The position numbers and the translations under genes were made by a program. Below the pieces are notes generated by a model, which saw only the letters and a list, made by a program, of their open reading frames with translations, was not told the DNA's origin and ran no database searches. 64,000 bases of DNA from Actinopolyspora saharensis. Lineage in GTDB: Bacteria; Actinomycetota; Actinomycetes; Mycobacteriales; Pseudonocardiaceae. Positions 21,055-30,823 of this stretch are shown piece by piece. Position 1 is the first letter of the stretch. Each line of letters starts with the position of its first letter. The stretch covers positions 496,001 through 560,000 of the forward strand of contig NZ_FNKO01000002.1 in assembly GCF_900100925.1 (NCBI RefSeq). The letters run 5' to 3'.

Positions 21055-21357
21055 CTACTGGATCGGCGAGTGCACGGTGACGAGCTTGGTCCCGTCCGGG
21101 AAGGTCGCCTCCACCTGCACGTCGTCGATCATCTCGGGGACACCGTCCATGACCTGGTCGCGTGTCAGCACGTGCCGACCGCTGGACATCAGCTCGGAGA
21201 CGCTGCGGCCCTCGCGGGCCCCTTCGACCACGTGGTCGGTGATCAGCGCGATCGCTTCCGGGTGGTTCATCCGCAGTCCGCGTTCCAGACGGCTGCGCGC
21301 GAGCTGCGCGGCGACGTAGACGAGCAGCTTGTCCCGCTCCTGAGGTGCCAGGTGCAT
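21055..21357 (-). CDS. ureA: Urease subunit gamma
   Basis: Smallest urease subunit, 100 aa, beginning [20 protein letters not shown] with the family segment [20 protein letters not shown] and the ending VTVHSPIQ. First gene of the operon. No Shine-Dalgarno precedes the ATG; the AT-rich CTAAAAAC directly upstream could be a -10 of a leaderless message. The 152-nt gap to the lipase gene should carry the urease promoter. Confidence 0.98.
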   Translation of the reverse strand: MHLAPQERDKLLVYVAAQLARSRLERGLRMNHPEAIALITDHVVEGAREGRSVSELMSSGRHVLTRDQVMDGVPEMIDDVQVEATFPDGTKLVTVHSPIQ

Positions 21358-21509
21358 GGCACGTTTTTAGCAGCGCGAACCAGTTCGGGCCCGGCTCAAA
21401 ACACGAACTTCATCGCGACGAAACAAAACCGCCCGAAACGTCCGTCCCGGCAGACCGCGTCCCGCTGCGCGCTCGCCCCGCGAGGAGGCGGGCGGAGCAC
21501 GCCTTCCGC

Positions 21510-22427
21510 TCAGACGTCCGCCGCTTCCACCGACTCCCGCGCGACGAGCGGAACGCCGGCCACATCGACCGGCTCGCCCGGGACCGGCTGTGCCGTGGGT
21601 AACCAGGATGCCGCCGCGTTCCGGGCCCACCGGATCAGCGCGGTCGAGTGCCGGAACGAGTACGGGGAGAGCCGGTCGACCTTCGGCGCGGGCAGCACGT
21701 ACAGCTCGCACCGGGAAGCGTTGAGCTGCATGTCCAGTCTGGATGCCGCGTACATCGCGGCGCTCAGCGCGGCACCGTTGATCGCCGGGATCGAGTCGCT
21801 CGTCCTCCTGGCTGCGGGGAGGTTCTCGAATCCCCCGGCGCCGGACTCCAGCGGCCGGGTTCCGCCGCAGGGAAGCACGTAGACCCGATCGGCTCCCTGC
21901 TCCACGGCGCGGCTTATGGGCATGAAGGCGGCGGGGCCGCCGTCCACGTACCGACGACCGTCCACTTCGACCGGTGGGAAGACCCCTGGTATGGAGCACG
22001 AGGCGACGAGGGCGGGCAGTGCGGGACCGCTCCGGAAGTACACCGCCTCACCGGAGTCCAGTTCGGTCGTGGTGACCGTGAGGGGCAGTTCCGCCTCCTC
22101 GAGCCTGCGGAACGGCAACGTGCGATGCAGCCACTCCGCCAACCCCCGGTTGCTCATCACGTGATTCGACAGGCCGATCTTGCCCGCCAGTATTCGCGTC
22201 GGTTCGACCGGGAAGACGTCGCGGCGGCGCATGTTCGCCCACACCTCGCGCAGCTTCTCGGCACCGTGCGGAGTCGGGTCACCGGCCAGCCAGGCCGAGT
22301 TCAACGCCCCGGCCGAAGTGCCCACCAGCATGTCCGGACTGTGCCCCGCGTCGAAGAGCGCGCTGACCAGACCGGCCTGCACGGCTCCGAAGGTCGATCC
22401 GCCCGGAAGAACCCACGCCGTCGTCAT
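21510..22427 (-). CDS. Patatin-like phospholipase
   Basis: 305-aa serine acyl hydrolase with the Ser-Asp dyad of patatins: oxyanion-loop LPGGSTFGAVQAG at the N-terminus, nucleophile motif GTSAG, and the aspartate in VDGGPAAFMP. No signal peptide or membrane anchor, so it is probably cytosolic. ATG preceded by GGGAGGGG. Downstream lies the urease operon with its own start region; co-transcription is possible but unproven. Substrate unknown. Confidence 0.9.
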   Translation of the reverse strand: MTTAWVLPGGSTFGAVQAGLVSALFDAGHSPDMLVGTSAGALNSAWLAGDPTPHGAEKLREVWANMRRRDVFPVEPTRILAGKIGLSNHVMSNRGLAEWLHRTLPFRRLEEAELPLTVTTTELDSGEAVYFRSGPALPALVASCSIPGVFPPVEVDGRRYVDGGPAAFMPISRAVEQGADRVYVLPCGGTRPLESGAGGFENLPAARRTSDSIPAINGAALSAAMYAASRLDMQLNASRCELYVLPAPKVDRLSPYSFRHSTALIRWARNAAASWLPTAQPVPGEPVDVAGVPLVARESVEAADV

Positions 22428-22650
22428 TCGCGTCCCCTCCCGTCGGGAATCGTTCTCGAACCGGTTCGTGCGGGCCCGTTCGGCGGAGCCGCCCCGCGGA
22501 ACGGGGGCGACGAAGTCCCACCGGCACGCCACCAAGATATCCGGTACCGCTCCGGACGCGCGGTCGCCGTCCCCGAGGGCCCGCAGCAGGGCCGCCGGCT
22601 GGAGTACCGCCGGGAAACCAGCTGCGCAGACCGGGTCCCCGGAGAAGCCA

Positions 22651-22829
22651 CCCCACCAACGCAGGCGCTCACGAGCCCGGGCAATCGGCACCGCTGCGGG
22701 TTCTCTCGTGGTGCTCTCGCGAGGAAGGCCCGACGTTGTGTAGGCCGCTACCCGATGTCGGGCCTCGCCGGAGCGAGAGCCCGCGAGAGGTTCCGCCACG
22801 CAACCACCCAAGCAACCGGCACCGCCGAC
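22651..22829 (-). repeat. Hairpin repeat element, family A (copy 1)
   Basis: Lies 3' of arfB, in the 412-nt gap before the lipase gene. Read on the plus strand: a tail motif with GAGCCCGGGCAATCGGCACC, outer arm CTCTCGTGGTGCTCTCGC, core hairpin 22729-22762 (CCCGACGTTGTGTAG / CTACCCGATGTCGGG, 4-nt loop, 15 pairs with one mismatch and two G-T), then outer arm GCGAGAGCCCGCGAGAGG. The core ends 77 nt past the arfB stop. Near-identical to 36971-37147. Nothing else is recognisable in 22428-22650. Confidence 0.85.
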
Positions 22830-22839
22830 CCTTCCTCCA

Positions 22840-23277
22840 TCACTCACGTTCCGGAGGGCCCTTACCCCTGGTCCGCTTGACCTTCGAGCGGTGCCTCTTG
22901 TCCTCCAGACGTCTGCGCTTGGCCCCGGCGCTCGGTCCGGAGCGCCTCCGGGGCTGCGGGGCCGGACGCAGCGCCTCGGCCAGCATCTCCGCGAGGCGGA
23001 GCCTGGCCTGCTTCCGGTTGGCCACCTGACTCCGCTCCCGGTCCGCGGCCACGGTGAGCACCCCTCCCCCGGAAAGCCTCCCGGAGAGCCTGGAGAGCGC
23101 GTGCTCGCGCTGCTGTTCCGTCAGCGCCCGCGATCCCCGCAGGTCGACGGAGAGCTCCACGCGGGTCTCGGTGGTGTTGACGTGCTGGCCTCCCGGCCCC
23201 GAGGAGCGGGAGAAGCGTTCCACGAGCTCGGAGGCCGGTATGGTCACTCGCCGGTTCACGCGCAGGTCTTCGGGCAC
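22840..23277 (-). CDS. arfB: ArfB/YaeJ ribosome-rescue peptidyl-tRNA hydrolase
   Basis: Releases stalled ribosomes on non-stop mRNA. 145 aa: a single RF-like domain with [20 protein letters not shown] (GGQ catalytic motif) and a very basic C-terminal tail (RRRSGPSAGAKRRRLEDKRHRSKVKR) that in ArfB inserts into the empty mRNA channel. No codon-recognition domain, which separates it from prfA. Start taken as the GTG encoding VPEDLRVNRRV; an in-frame TTG 18 nt upstream is the alternative. Followed by repeat family A. Confidence 0.93.
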   Translation of the reverse strand: MPEDLRVNRRVTIPASELVERFSRSSGPGGQHVNTTETRVELSVDLRGSRALTEQQREHALSRLSGRLSGGGVLTVAADRERSQVANRKQARLRLAEMLAEALRPAPQPRRRSGPSAGAKRRRLEDKRHRSKVKRTRGKGPPERE

Positions 23278-23364
23278 GTCTCGAGGATGCCGCAACCGCG
23301 CCGTCGCGTGCGATGCCCTCCAGCGCTGCGGGCTTCGAGGGCGGGCTCCGGCCGAGGTCCCGAG

Positions 23365-24873
23365 TCAGACCACAGCCAGCACGGCGCTGCCCAGCGCCGC
23401 TGCGAGGAAGGCAACCGTGCCCATGAAGGTCTCCATCAGCGTCCAGGTCTTCAGGGTCGTTTTGATGTCGAGGTCCATGTAGCGGTTGAACAGCCAGAAT
23501 CCCGAGTCGTTGACGTGCGAGAGCACCGTCCCTCCGGAGGCGACGGCCACCACCACCAGCGCGATTTCGGGTTGCGACATCCCCATCTGCTGGATCAGCG
23601 GGGCGACTATCGGCGCGGTGGTGACGATGGCCACCGTCTTGGAACCGAGCGCGACCCGCAGAGCCGTCGCGATCAGGAAGGCCAGCACCACGACGGGCAG
23701 CGAGGTGGCTCCGAGCAGATCGGCCAGCGCGTCCCCCGCTCCCGTCGCTTCCAGAACCGCACCGAACACCCCGCCCGCACCGGTCACCAGCAGCACGAGC
23801 GCGACGGGGCCGAGCGAGGCCGAGGCGGCCTTCTCGATCCTGGCCATGTCGAACCCGCCCCGGAGTCCGAGCAGCCAGAACGACAGCAGGACCGTGACCA
23901 TCAGCGCCGTGGTCGGGGCACCGATGAACTTCATCGTCTCGCGCAGCGCACCCGGCTCGAAGAGGAGCTCGGAGAAGGTGTTCAGCAGGATCAGCAGCAC
24001 GGGGAGGACGATGATCGCGACAGTGACGCCCAGGGAAGGTGGCCGCACCCCGGTGTCGGTTCCCGCGGAACCGTGCTCGCCCCCTGGCAGTCTCCGCTCG
24101 GCTGCGCCGTGCTGCTCCCCTCCTTCGGAGGAACCGGATTCGACATCGTCTCCTGCGGTCCGCTCGACCGGCGCCAGCCGGTCGCCCATGCGGCTGCCGA
24201 ACAGGTAGGCGCCGACGAACCAGGCGGGGAGCCCGCAGATCAGCCCCATCAACGCCACCCAACCGAGGTCGGCTCCGAGCAGCCCGGCTGCCGCCACGGG
24301 GCCGGGGTGGGGCGGCAGCACCGCGTGCATCATCGCCAGCCCGCCGATCGCGGGCAGCGCGATGGTCACAGGGGAACGACCGCTGCGCGTGGCCACTGCG
24401 TATATGAGCGGCACGAGGATGATGAACCCGACGTCGAAGAAGACGGGTATGCCGAACACGAGCGCGGTCGTCCCCACGGCCAGCGGAGCCCGCTTCTCAC
24501 CGAAGGCGGTGAGCATGCCGCGGGAGAGCACCTGGTCGGCCCCGGACTCCTGCATCATGCGGCCGAGGATCGCTCCCAGCGCCACGACGATCGCTATGTC
24601 ACCGAGCGTCTCCCCCATTCCCGACTGCAGGATCTCCGGTATCTTTCCCGGCCTGATCCCGGCCCCGAAACCGACCAGCACGCTGACCAGAAGCAAAGCC
24701 ACGAAAGCGTGCATCTTCATCCTGGTCACCAGGACGAGCAGCGCGGCTATCCCGGCCGCGAGCAACAACAGCAGTCCCCAGTCGGGGAGCTGCCAGGCCA
24801 GCTCCGCACCGCTTCCCGAATTCGCGGAACCGTCACCGGCTGCCAGGGGTAAACAAGCACCACAGGATTCCAT
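23365..24873 (-). CDS. GntP-family sugar-acid:proton symporter
   Basis: Inner-membrane permease of the gluconate transporter family, 502 aa with about 12-14 hydrophobic segments. Family signatures: GIPVFFDVGFIILVPL, LPPHPGPVAAAG and the C-terminal GSKTVAIVTTAPI. A Gly/Glu/Ser-rich cytoplasmic loop (about residues 240-280) is longer than usual. ATG with AAGGA six nt upstream; an upstream ATG at 24909 lacks this. Its position beside the glucarate genes suggests it imports an aldarate or aldonate. Substrate is inference. Confidence 0.92.
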   Translation of the reverse strand: MESCGACLPLAAGDGSANSGSGAELAWQLPDWGLLLLLAAGIAALLVLVTRMKMHAFVALLLVSVLVGFGAGIRPGKIPEILQSGMGETLGDIAIVVALGAILGRMMQESGADQVLSRGMLTAFGEKRAPLAVGTTALVFGIPVFFDVGFIILVPLIYAVATRSGRSPVTIALPAIGGLAMMHAVLPPHPGPVAAAGLLGADLGWVALMGLICGLPAWFVGAYLFGSRMGDRLAPVERTAGDDVESGSSEGGEQHGAAERRLPGGEHGSAGTDTGVRPPSLGVTVAIIVLPVLLILLNTFSELLFEPGALRETMKFIGAPTTALMVTVLLSFWLLGLRGGFDMARIEKAASASLGPVALVLLVTGAGGVFGAVLEATGAGDALADLLGATSLPVVVLAFLIATALRVALGSKTVAIVTTAPIVAPLIQQMGMSQPEIALVVVAVASGGTVLSHVNDSGFWLFNRYMDLDIKTTLKTWTLMETFMGTVAFLAAALGSAVLAVV

Positions 24874-25129
24874 ACGAATCCTTCCGAAGAATCGAAAGCT
24901 CCAGAACAAAAATTAAGAGGACGAACGAGAAAAAAATCGGTCCGGCGGGAGAGAGCTCGTTCTCCCGAGCGGGTTCGGACTCCGTTCTCACCACCCCGGT
25001 TGTCGCGGGAGTCATCCGCTGGAGCGAACGGACTGCTCCCCGCTGCCGGGGGTGCCCGGGGCGGGAGCCGCACGCGGTTCCACCGAGTAACCACCACCCG
25101 AGGGAACCGAGCCGTCGACTCCCGCTGAG

Positions 25130-25290
25130 CACTTTCCACCAGAAGGTTCCGCTCGGGACGAGCACGTCGTCCGAGCAGGACGAGGCTCTCCGGTGCGCGA
25201 GTCGGAGCGCACCGCAAGGCGCCGACGCGCGTGGCGCAGGCCGCTGCTCGAGGTGCCCTCCAGCGCTGACAGGGCAGCGGCTCACCTGAC
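25130..25290 (-). repeat. Dispersed intergenic repeat, family B (copy 2)
   Basis: In the 459-nt gap between gudD and the gntP-type gene. Positions 25231-25262 are identical to 892-923, with imperfect similarity reaching about 70 nt upstream. It follows the 3' end of a minus-strand gene (gudD), as copy 1 does. The remainder of the gap toward gntP is AT-rich at 24885-24945, the likely gntP promoter area. Confidence 0.7.
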
Positions 25291-25332
25291 GGCCGACCGC
25301 GGCCGGTCGAGGACTTGCCGGGGTTCCCCGGC

Positions 25333-26691
25333 TCAGTCCCGCTCCAGGGCGGGGCGCCTCGGGTCGAAGGACCATCCGGGGATCAACCGGCGCATCGCGA
25401 TCGAGTCGTCGCGGTGGGCGGGGGCCTGCTCGCGGTACAGCCGGTGCGCGGCCTGGACCCGGTCCATGTCCAGTTCCACACCGAGCCCGGGCGAGCTCGG
25501 CAGCGCGATGTTCCCGTCCGCGATGGACGGCGGGGCCGTGGTGATTCGCTGGCCGTCCTGCCAGATCCAGTGGGTGTCCACGGCCGTGATCTCACCGGGA
25601 GCGGCCGCGGCCACCTGAGTGACCATGGCCAGTGAGACGTCGAAGTGGTTGTTCGAGTGCACTCCCCAGGTCAGCCCCCACTCGTGGCAGAGCTGGGCCA
25701 CCCGGGCGGAACCGCTCATCGTCCAGAAGTGCGGATCGGCCAGCGGTATGTCCACCGCACCTGCGGTGATCGCGTGTCCGAGCTCGCGCCAGTCGGTGGC
25801 GATCATGTTCGTGGCCGTGGACATCCGGGTGGCCCGTTTGAACTCCGCCATCGTCTCCCGCCCGGAGAATCCCCGCTCCGCTCCGCACGGGTCCTCCGCG
25901 TAGGCGAGCACCCCCTCCAGCCCGCGGCACACCCCGATCGCCTCCTCCACCGACCAGGCGCCGTTGGGGTCGAGGGTGATCCTCGCCTCGGGAAACCGCT
26001 CGGCCAGTGCGCGCACCACCTCCGCTTCCCGCTCGCTCGACAGGACCCCGCCCTTGAGCTTGAAGTCGCGGAAGCCGTAGCGCTGCTTCGCGGCTTCGGC
26101 CAGGCGCAGCACCCCGTCCGCGGTGAGGGCCTCCTGGCGGCGCAGCCACATCCAGTCGTCCCCGTCGGCGGGCTCGTCCGCGCTGCGGCGGTACTCCAGC
26201 CCGGTTCCGGAGGGGTCTCCGACGAAGAACAGGTATCCCAGCGCGGGCACCCGTTCCCGCTGCACTCCCTCCGCCAGCAGCTCGGCCACCGGGACCCCGA
26301 GGTGACGGCCCAGCAGGTCCAGCAGCGCCGCTTCCAGCGCGCTGAGCACGTGCACGGCGATCCGCGAGTCGAAGGTCTGCGCTCCCCTGCCCGCCGCGTC
26401 CCGGTGGCCGAAGGAGCTCCGCACCCGCCGCAGGGCGGAGTTGTAGTTCGCCACCGGTGTGTTCAGCACGAACCCGCGACTTTCCTCCAGGGTGGCGCGG
26501 ATTTCCTCCCCGCCGGGGACCTCGCCGACCCCGAGGTCGCCGGTGGAGCTCTCCAGCACCACCAGGTTGCGGGTGAAGATCGGCCCGTGCGCACCGCTGA
26601 GATTGAGCAGCATGCTGTCCTGGCCGGCAACGGGTATCACCCTCATCCCGGTGACCACCGGACCGCGCGCGGCGTCGAACCGACCGTTCAT
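25333..26691 (-). CDS. gudD: Glucarate dehydratase
   Basis: Enolase-superfamily dehydratase converting D-glucarate (and L-idarate) to 5-dehydro-4-deoxy-D-glucarate. 452 aa. Catalytic features: K-x-K base motif in FRDFKLKGG, metal ligands in TLDPNGAWS and AYAEDPC, and the second base region in [18 protein letters not shown] with GGGGAGG eight nt upstream. It is the third gene of the kdgD-aldehyde dehydrogenase-gudD run and has its own 300-nt upstream region with palindromes, so it may have a separate promoter. Confidence 0.96.
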   Translation of the reverse strand: MNGRFDAARGPVVTGMRVIPVAGQDSMLLNLSGAHGPIFTRNLVVLESSTGDLGVGEVPGGEEIRATLEESRGFVLNTPVANYNSALRRVRSSFGHRDAAGRGAQTFDSRIAVHVLSALEAALLDLLGRHLGVPVAELLAEGVQRERVPALGYLFFVGDPSGTGLEYRRSADEPADGDDWMWLRRQEALTADGVLRLAEAAKQRYGFRDFKLKGGVLSSEREAEVVRALAERFPEARITLDPNGAWSVEEAIGVCRGLEGVLAYAEDPCGAERGFSGRETMAEFKRATRMSTATNMIATDWRELGHAITAGAVDIPLADPHFWTMSGSARVAQLCHEWGLTWGVHSNNHFDVSLAMVTQVAAAAPGEITAVDTHWIWQDGQRITTAPPSIADGNIALPSSPGLGVELDMDRVQAAHRLYREQAPAHRDDSIAMRRLIPGWSFDPRRPALERD

Positions 26692-26993
26692 GACAAACCT
26701 CCCCGTGATGCGCCCTCCATCGCGAAGAGCGCGACTCGGAACGAAAACCACGGAAACGAATTTTCCGCCGGACTCGGAAGAAAAATCTACGTTCGATCGC
26801 GTTTCCGTTCGGGAATTTTCCGGAAATCGGATTCCCGGTCGAGCGAGTACCTCTCCCCGCGGCCCGGTCCGGTGCACGACGGCGAACGCCGAAGTGCACC
26901 GCGACCGCGCAGTCACCGGGGCAGCGGGACCGCTTCGGGAATCTCCCCGCCGGACGCGGACGGGCCCCACAGCACCGCTCTCACCTGATCCGG
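26692..26993 (-). promoter_or_regulatory. gudD upstream region with two palindromes
   Basis: 302 nt of relatively AT-rich DNA. Visible symmetry: CGGAAACGAATTTTCCG (arms CGGAAA/TTTCCG) at 26751-26767 and TTTCCGGAAA at 26817-26826. Both share the CGGAAA/TTTCCG half-site, so they are candidate operators for one regulator; the LysR of this locus is a possible but untested partner. Confidence 0.4.
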
Positions 26994-28580
26994 TCAGTCC
27001 TTCGCGAGCTCGCCGTCCACCCGTCGCCAAATTCCGTCCGGATTGGACTCGGACACCGCTCCGGGGAGCAGTTCGGCGGGCACGTCCTGGTAGGCGACGG
27101 GACGCAGGAACCGCTCGATCGCCGCCGTTCCCACGGAGGTGCTCCGCGGATCCGTCGTGGCCGGGTACGGACCGCCGTGGACCATGGCGTGTCCGACCTC
27201 CACTCCGGTCGGCCACCCGTTGAACAGCACCCTTCCCGCGGTCCGTTCCAGCAGGGGCAGCAGTTCCGCCGCCGCCTCGTGGTCCTCCCGGTTCGCGTGC
27301 ACCGTCGCGGTCAGCTGTCCTTCCAGTGCGCGGGCCACCTCGCGGACCCGCTCCCGGTCCGGGCAGCGGACCACCAGGGAGCACGCGCCGAAGACCTCAC
27401 GCTGCAGGAACGCCGCGTCGGCGAGGAAGGTCTCGGCGTCGGTCACCAGCAACGCGGGCCTGCAGGTGTTCGGGGCCTCACTCGTCCGCCCCCGCGCAAG
27501 CAGGGAGACCCCGTCGCGCTCGGCCAGCTCGGTCACGCCCCGCTCGTACTCGGCCGCGATCGCGGGCGTGAGCATCGTGGTGGGGTCGGTTCCGGCCACG
27601 GCGCGCTCCGCCACTTCGAGGAAGGCGGTCATCCCGTCGCCTTCCGCTCCCACCACGAGTCCGGGGTTGGTGCAGAACTGGCCGGAGCCCAGGGTCAGGG
27701 AACCGACGAACCGCTCGCCCAGCCCCTCCGCGTCGTCTGCCAACGCCCCCTCGAGCGGGAAAACCGGGTTCACGCTGCTCATCTCCGCGTAGACGGGTAC
27801 GGGGTGCTCCCGATTCAGCGCGATCGAGCGCAGGGCCATGCCCGCCTTTCGCGATCCGGTGAACCCGACGGCCCGGATCGCGGGGTCGGCGACCAGTTCC
27901 CCGCCCAATGCCGGGTCCGCGCCGAACAGCAGCGAGAAGGTGCCCGCGGGCAGTCCGCAGGAGGCCACGGCATCGGTGACGGCCCGGCCGACCAGTTCGG
28001 AGGTTCCGGGGTGCGCCTCGTGGCCCTTGACGACCACGGGACAGCCCGCGGCCAGGGCCGAGGCGGTGTCGCCTCCCGCAACCGAGAAGGCCAGCGGGAA
28101 GTTGCTCGCCCCGAAGACCGCGACCGGCCCCAGCGCCACTCTGCGCTGGCGGATGTCCGGGCGGGCGGGCAGGTCCTGGCCGGAACGCGCGGGGTCGATG
28201 CGGGCTCCGCTGTGGCTGCCCTCCCGGACGACTTCCGCGAACAGCCGCAGCTGCCCGGTGGTGCGGGCGCGTTCACCGGTCACCCGCGCCTTCGGCAGGC
28301 CCGTCTCGGCGTGTGCCCGCTCGATGAGCGGTTCGCCGATCGCCTCGATGTTGTCGGCGACCGTTTCCAGGAACACCGCACGGCGCTCCGCGGGAAGAGC
28401 GCGGTAGTCCTCGAAGGCCTCCTCGGCGGCCTGGCAGGCCCGACGCACCTCGGCTCCCGCGCCGTCGCCGAACTCGGGAGCCAGCTCCCCTCCCGTGGAG
28501 GGGTCCACGGCCCGCAGCCGTTTCCCCTGCCCGCGAACGGCCTCTCCCGCTATCAGCATGCTGCCGGTGGGTTCGCTCAC
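26994..28580 (-). CDS. 2,5-dioxopentanoate (alpha-ketoglutarate semialdehyde) dehydrogenase
   Basis: NAD(P)+-dependent aldehyde dehydrogenase, 528 aa, expected to oxidise the semialdehyde formed by KdgD to 2-oxoglutarate. Landmarks: [20 protein letters not shown] (cofactor/asparagine region), general-base glutamate in [10 protein letters not shown], and the catalytic cysteine in SGQFCTNPG. The GTG start ([12 protein letters not shown]) has GAGAGGA upstream; the preceding TTG is in frame. 98 nt after kdgD, hence same operon. A paralogue lies at 30824-32299. Confidence 0.9.
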   Translation of the reverse strand: MSEPTGSMLIAGEAVRGQGKRLRAVDPSTGGELAPEFGDGAGAEVRRACQAAEEAFEDYRALPAERRAVFLETVADNIEAIGEPLIERAHAETGLPKARVTGERARTTGQLRLFAEVVREGSHSGARIDPARSGQDLPARPDIRQRRVALGPVAVFGASNFPLAFSVAGGDTASALAAGCPVVVKGHEAHPGTSELVGRAVTDAVASCGLPAGTFSLLFGADPALGGELVADPAIRAVGFTGSRKAGMALRSIALNREHPVPVYAEMSSVNPVFPLEGALADDAEGLGERFVGSLTLGSGQFCTNPGLVVGAEGDGMTAFLEVAERAVAGTDPTTMLTPAIAAEYERGVTELAERDGVSLLARGRTSEAPNTCRPALLVTDAETFLADAAFLQREVFGACSLVVRCPDRERVREVARALEGQLTATVHANREDHEAAAELLPLLERTAGRVLFNGWPTGVEVGHAMVHGGPYPATTDPRSTSVGTAAIERFLRPVAYQDVPAELLPGAVSESNPDGIWRRVDGELAKD

Positions 28581-28678
28581 CAAATTCCTCTCGCTTTCCG
28601 GTCCCGTTCATCCCGGGGTCTTTGCGCGTGTTCGACCGAACGGCCATCCGCGGCGGCCGAGTCGGAGGCCTCCGGTAG

Positions 28679-29587
28679 TCAGCCCTCGACCAGTCGGGTC
28701 AAGCTGTCCAGTTCCTCCGCGTCGAGGTCCACCAGGGGAGGGCGCACCGGGCCCGCGGGGCGACCGATCGCCTTCATCCCCGCCTTGACGATGCTCACCG
28801 CGTAGCCGCGGCGCCGGTCCCTGATCTCGCAGTACGGCAGGACGAAGTCCCTGATCCTGCCGTGGACGGTCTCCGCGTCCCTGTTCCGGACCGCCTCGTA
28901 GAAGTCGAGCGCGTAGCGGGGCACGAAGTTGAACATGGCCGAGGAGTAGGTGGTCACGCCCAGCTCCGCGTAGGGCAGCGCGAACATCTCGGCCGTCGGC
29001 AGCCCTCCCACGTAGGTGAGCCGGTCACCGATGCGGGCGCGGATCCTGGCCATGGCGTCCACATTGCCCACGCCGTCCTTGAAACCGACCAGGTTGGGGC
29101 ACTGCTCGACCAGTTCGGCGAGGGTGACGTCGTCCAGCACGCCGTTCGCCCGGTTGTAGACGACCACGCCCAGCTCAGTGGCCGCGCAGACGGTCCGCAC
29201 GTGAGCGGCCAGTCCCCGCTGGTCGCACTCGGTCAGGTAGGGCGGGAAGAGCAGCACCCCGTCCGCTCCCGTTCGTTCCGCGGAGCGGGCCATCTCAGCC
29301 GCCATCTCGGTCCCGTAACCGGCAGGCGCCACCACGGGAAGCTCCGCGGGGGCCGCGGAGACGGCCGCCGCGACCACTCTCTCCACTTCGGAGGGAGTCA
29401 GCGAGAAGAACTCCCCGGTGCCTCCCGCCGCGAACAGCCCGGCGGGACCGAAGCTCGCGAGCCAGTCGATGTGCCGGCGGTACTGCGCCTCGTCGAAGCC
29501 CAGGTCCGCGCGGAAGTGCGTGACCGGGAACGACAGGAGCCCCGAACCGAGCTGTGCTGCCAGTTGATTCGGCGTACAACGGGTCAT
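28679..29587 (-). CDS. kdgD: 5-dehydro-4-deoxyglucarate dehydratase
   Basis: DHDPS-family Schiff-base enzyme: dehydration plus decarboxylation of 5-dehydro-4-deoxyglucarate to 2,5-dioxopentanoate. 302 aa. Motifs: [14 protein letters not shown], the tyrosine in VVVYNRANG and the Schiff-base lysine in [14 protein letters not shown] encoding [13 protein letters not shown]. First gene of the glucarate operon, divergent from the LysR gene. Confidence 0.95.
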   Translation of the reverse strand: MTRCTPNQLAAQLGSGLLSFPVTHFRADLGFDEAQYRRHIDWLASFGPAGLFAAGGTGEFFSLTPSEVERVVAAAVSAAPAELPVVAPAGYGTEMAAEMARSAERTGADGVLLFPPYLTECDQRGLAAHVRTVCAATELGVVVYNRANGVLDDVTLAELVEQCPNLVGFKDGVGNVDAMARIRARIGDRLTYVGGLPTAEMFALPYAELGVTTYSSAMFNFVPRYALDFYEAVRNRDAETVHGRIRDFVLPYCEIRDRRRGYAVSIVKAGMKAIGRPAGPVRPPLVDLDAEELDSLTRLVEG

Positions 29588-29683
29588 GATCGAAAAGTGT
29601 TCCCCTCGTGAGTCGCTGAGCCGTGGCGGCCGGACGAGCACCGGATCTCCCGGACGGGATCACCTCGGCGCTGTGCTCGGCAT

Positions 29684-29707
29684 CACCCGGGTGTCGATGG
29701 GTTCGAC
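29684..29707. promoter_or_regulatory. Palindromes between kdgD and the LysR gene
   Basis: Two adjacent symmetric sites in the 186-bp divergent gap: CACCCGGGTG at 29684-29693 and GTCGA-TGGGT-TCGAC at 29693-29707. LysR regulators normally bind interrupted dyads between the divergent regulator and target, so the second is a candidate site. No promoter hexamers were convincing. Confidence 0.4.
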
Positions 29708-29773
29708 GGTAGGGCCGAGAATCGATGCGCGTCCAACTCCGATTTGGCATCCACTGATACCGGAAGAGCATCG

Positions 29774-30658
29774 ATGTTCACCTTCACGCAATTGAGCAGC
29801 TTCATAGCCGTGGCCGACGAACTGCACTTCGGCCGCGCCGCCGAACGGCTCCAGCTGACCCAACCCCCGCTGAGCAGGCACATCCAGCAGCTGGAGCGGG
29901 AACTGGACACGCGGCTGATCGACCGCGGAAGCCGCACCGTGCGGCTCACCCCTGCCGGGGAGAAGTTCCTGCGCGACGCCAGGAACCTGGTGTACGAGGC
30001 GGAAAACGCGATCCACTCGGCGCGCCGGGTCAGCACGGGGGTGTCCGGGTCGATACGGATCGGGTTCACGGCGACCTCGGCCTACGAGGTGCTCGGCGGT
30101 CTGGTGGAGACGGCGCAGGAGCACCTGCCGCACGTCGACATACAGCTGCGGGAGCTGGTCACCCGCGACCAGCTGAAGCTGCTGGCGGAGGGCTCACTCG
30201 ACCTGGGGCTCATCCGCCCCCCGGTGTCGGATCCCGCGCTGAGCTCGAAGCGGCTGCTGGCGGAGCGACTGCTCGTGGCGCTGCCGATGCGGCACCCGCT
30301 GGCAGTGCGCACCTCGGAACCGCTCGCGCTCACCGAGCTGGCCGAGCGGGACCTGGTGATGTACTCCCCGACGGAGGCCCGCTACTTCCACGAGCTGCTG
30401 GTCGGCATGTTCCGGGAGGCCGGGGTCGCCCCGCGGTACCGGCAGTACGTGAGCCAGATCCACACGATGCTGGCCCTGGTCGAAGTGGAGCTGGGCGCAG
30501 CGCTGGTGCCCGCCGCGGCCACTCGCCTGGGAATGTCCGGAGTCGTCTTCCGCGAGGTCCGGCTGCCGGTCCCCGAGCCGGTCGAACTGCACGCGGCCTG
30601 GCGGACCAGCAACGACAATCCCGCGCTGGAGGCACTGCTCACCCACCTGGGGGGTTGA
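29774..30658 (+). CDS. LysR-family transcriptional regulator
   Basis: 294 aa. N-terminal winged helix-turn-helix (FTQLSSFIAVADELHFGRAAERLQLTQPPLSRHIQQLE) followed by the periplasmic-binding-like effector domain (about 90-290). Start at the ATG with GGAAGAG upstream; an in-frame TTG ten codons earlier lacks one. Divergent from kdgD, so it most likely controls the glucarate operon, with an intermediate as inducer. Confidence 0.93.
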   Translation: MFTFTQLSSFIAVADELHFGRAAERLQLTQPPLSRHIQQLERELDTRLIDRGSRTVRLTPAGEKFLRDARNLVYEAENAIHSARRVSTGVSGSIRIGFTATSAYEVLGGLVETAQEHLPHVDIQLRELVTRDQLKLLAEGSLDLGLIRPPVSDPALSSKRLLAERLLVALPMRHPLAVRTSEPLALTELAERDLVMYSPTEARYFHELLVGMFREAGVAPRYRQYVSQIHTMLALVEVELGAALVPAAATRLGMSGVVFREVRLPVPEPVELHAAWRTSNDNPALEALLTHLGG

Positions 30659-30701
30659 GGAAGTCCTGGGAAAGGTCCGCGCAGCCGAGCCGCCGCACGG
30701 G

Positions 30702-30783
30702 CCGGAGCGGTGCGGGACAACGCACCGCCCCGGCCTCCCCGGAAACGAGAAGGCGCCGGACACGCTCGTGCGTGCCCGGCGCC
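30702..30783. terminator. Two tandem hairpins between convergent genes
   Basis: 30702-30733: arms CCGGAGCGGTGCG / CGCACCGCCCCGG (13 bp, one mismatch, 6-nt loop). 30752-30783: arms GGCGCCGGACACGC / GCGTGCCCGGCGCC (14 bp, one mismatch, 4-nt loop). They fill the gap between the LysR gene and the convergent aldehyde dehydrogenase and can terminate both. Confidence 0.7.
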
Positions 30784-30823
30784 GAAGTGATCGCGCCCGG
30801 AAGCCCCGTCCCGGACGGACCGG

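Noticed and set aside
22679-22830. Recurrent peptide (EPLAGSRSGEARHRV-like) translated from family A repeats
   Set aside because: Frame is lost in copy 3 and in the variant at 36863 by one-base length changes, no ribosome-binding site is present, and conservation follows DNA pairing rather than codons.
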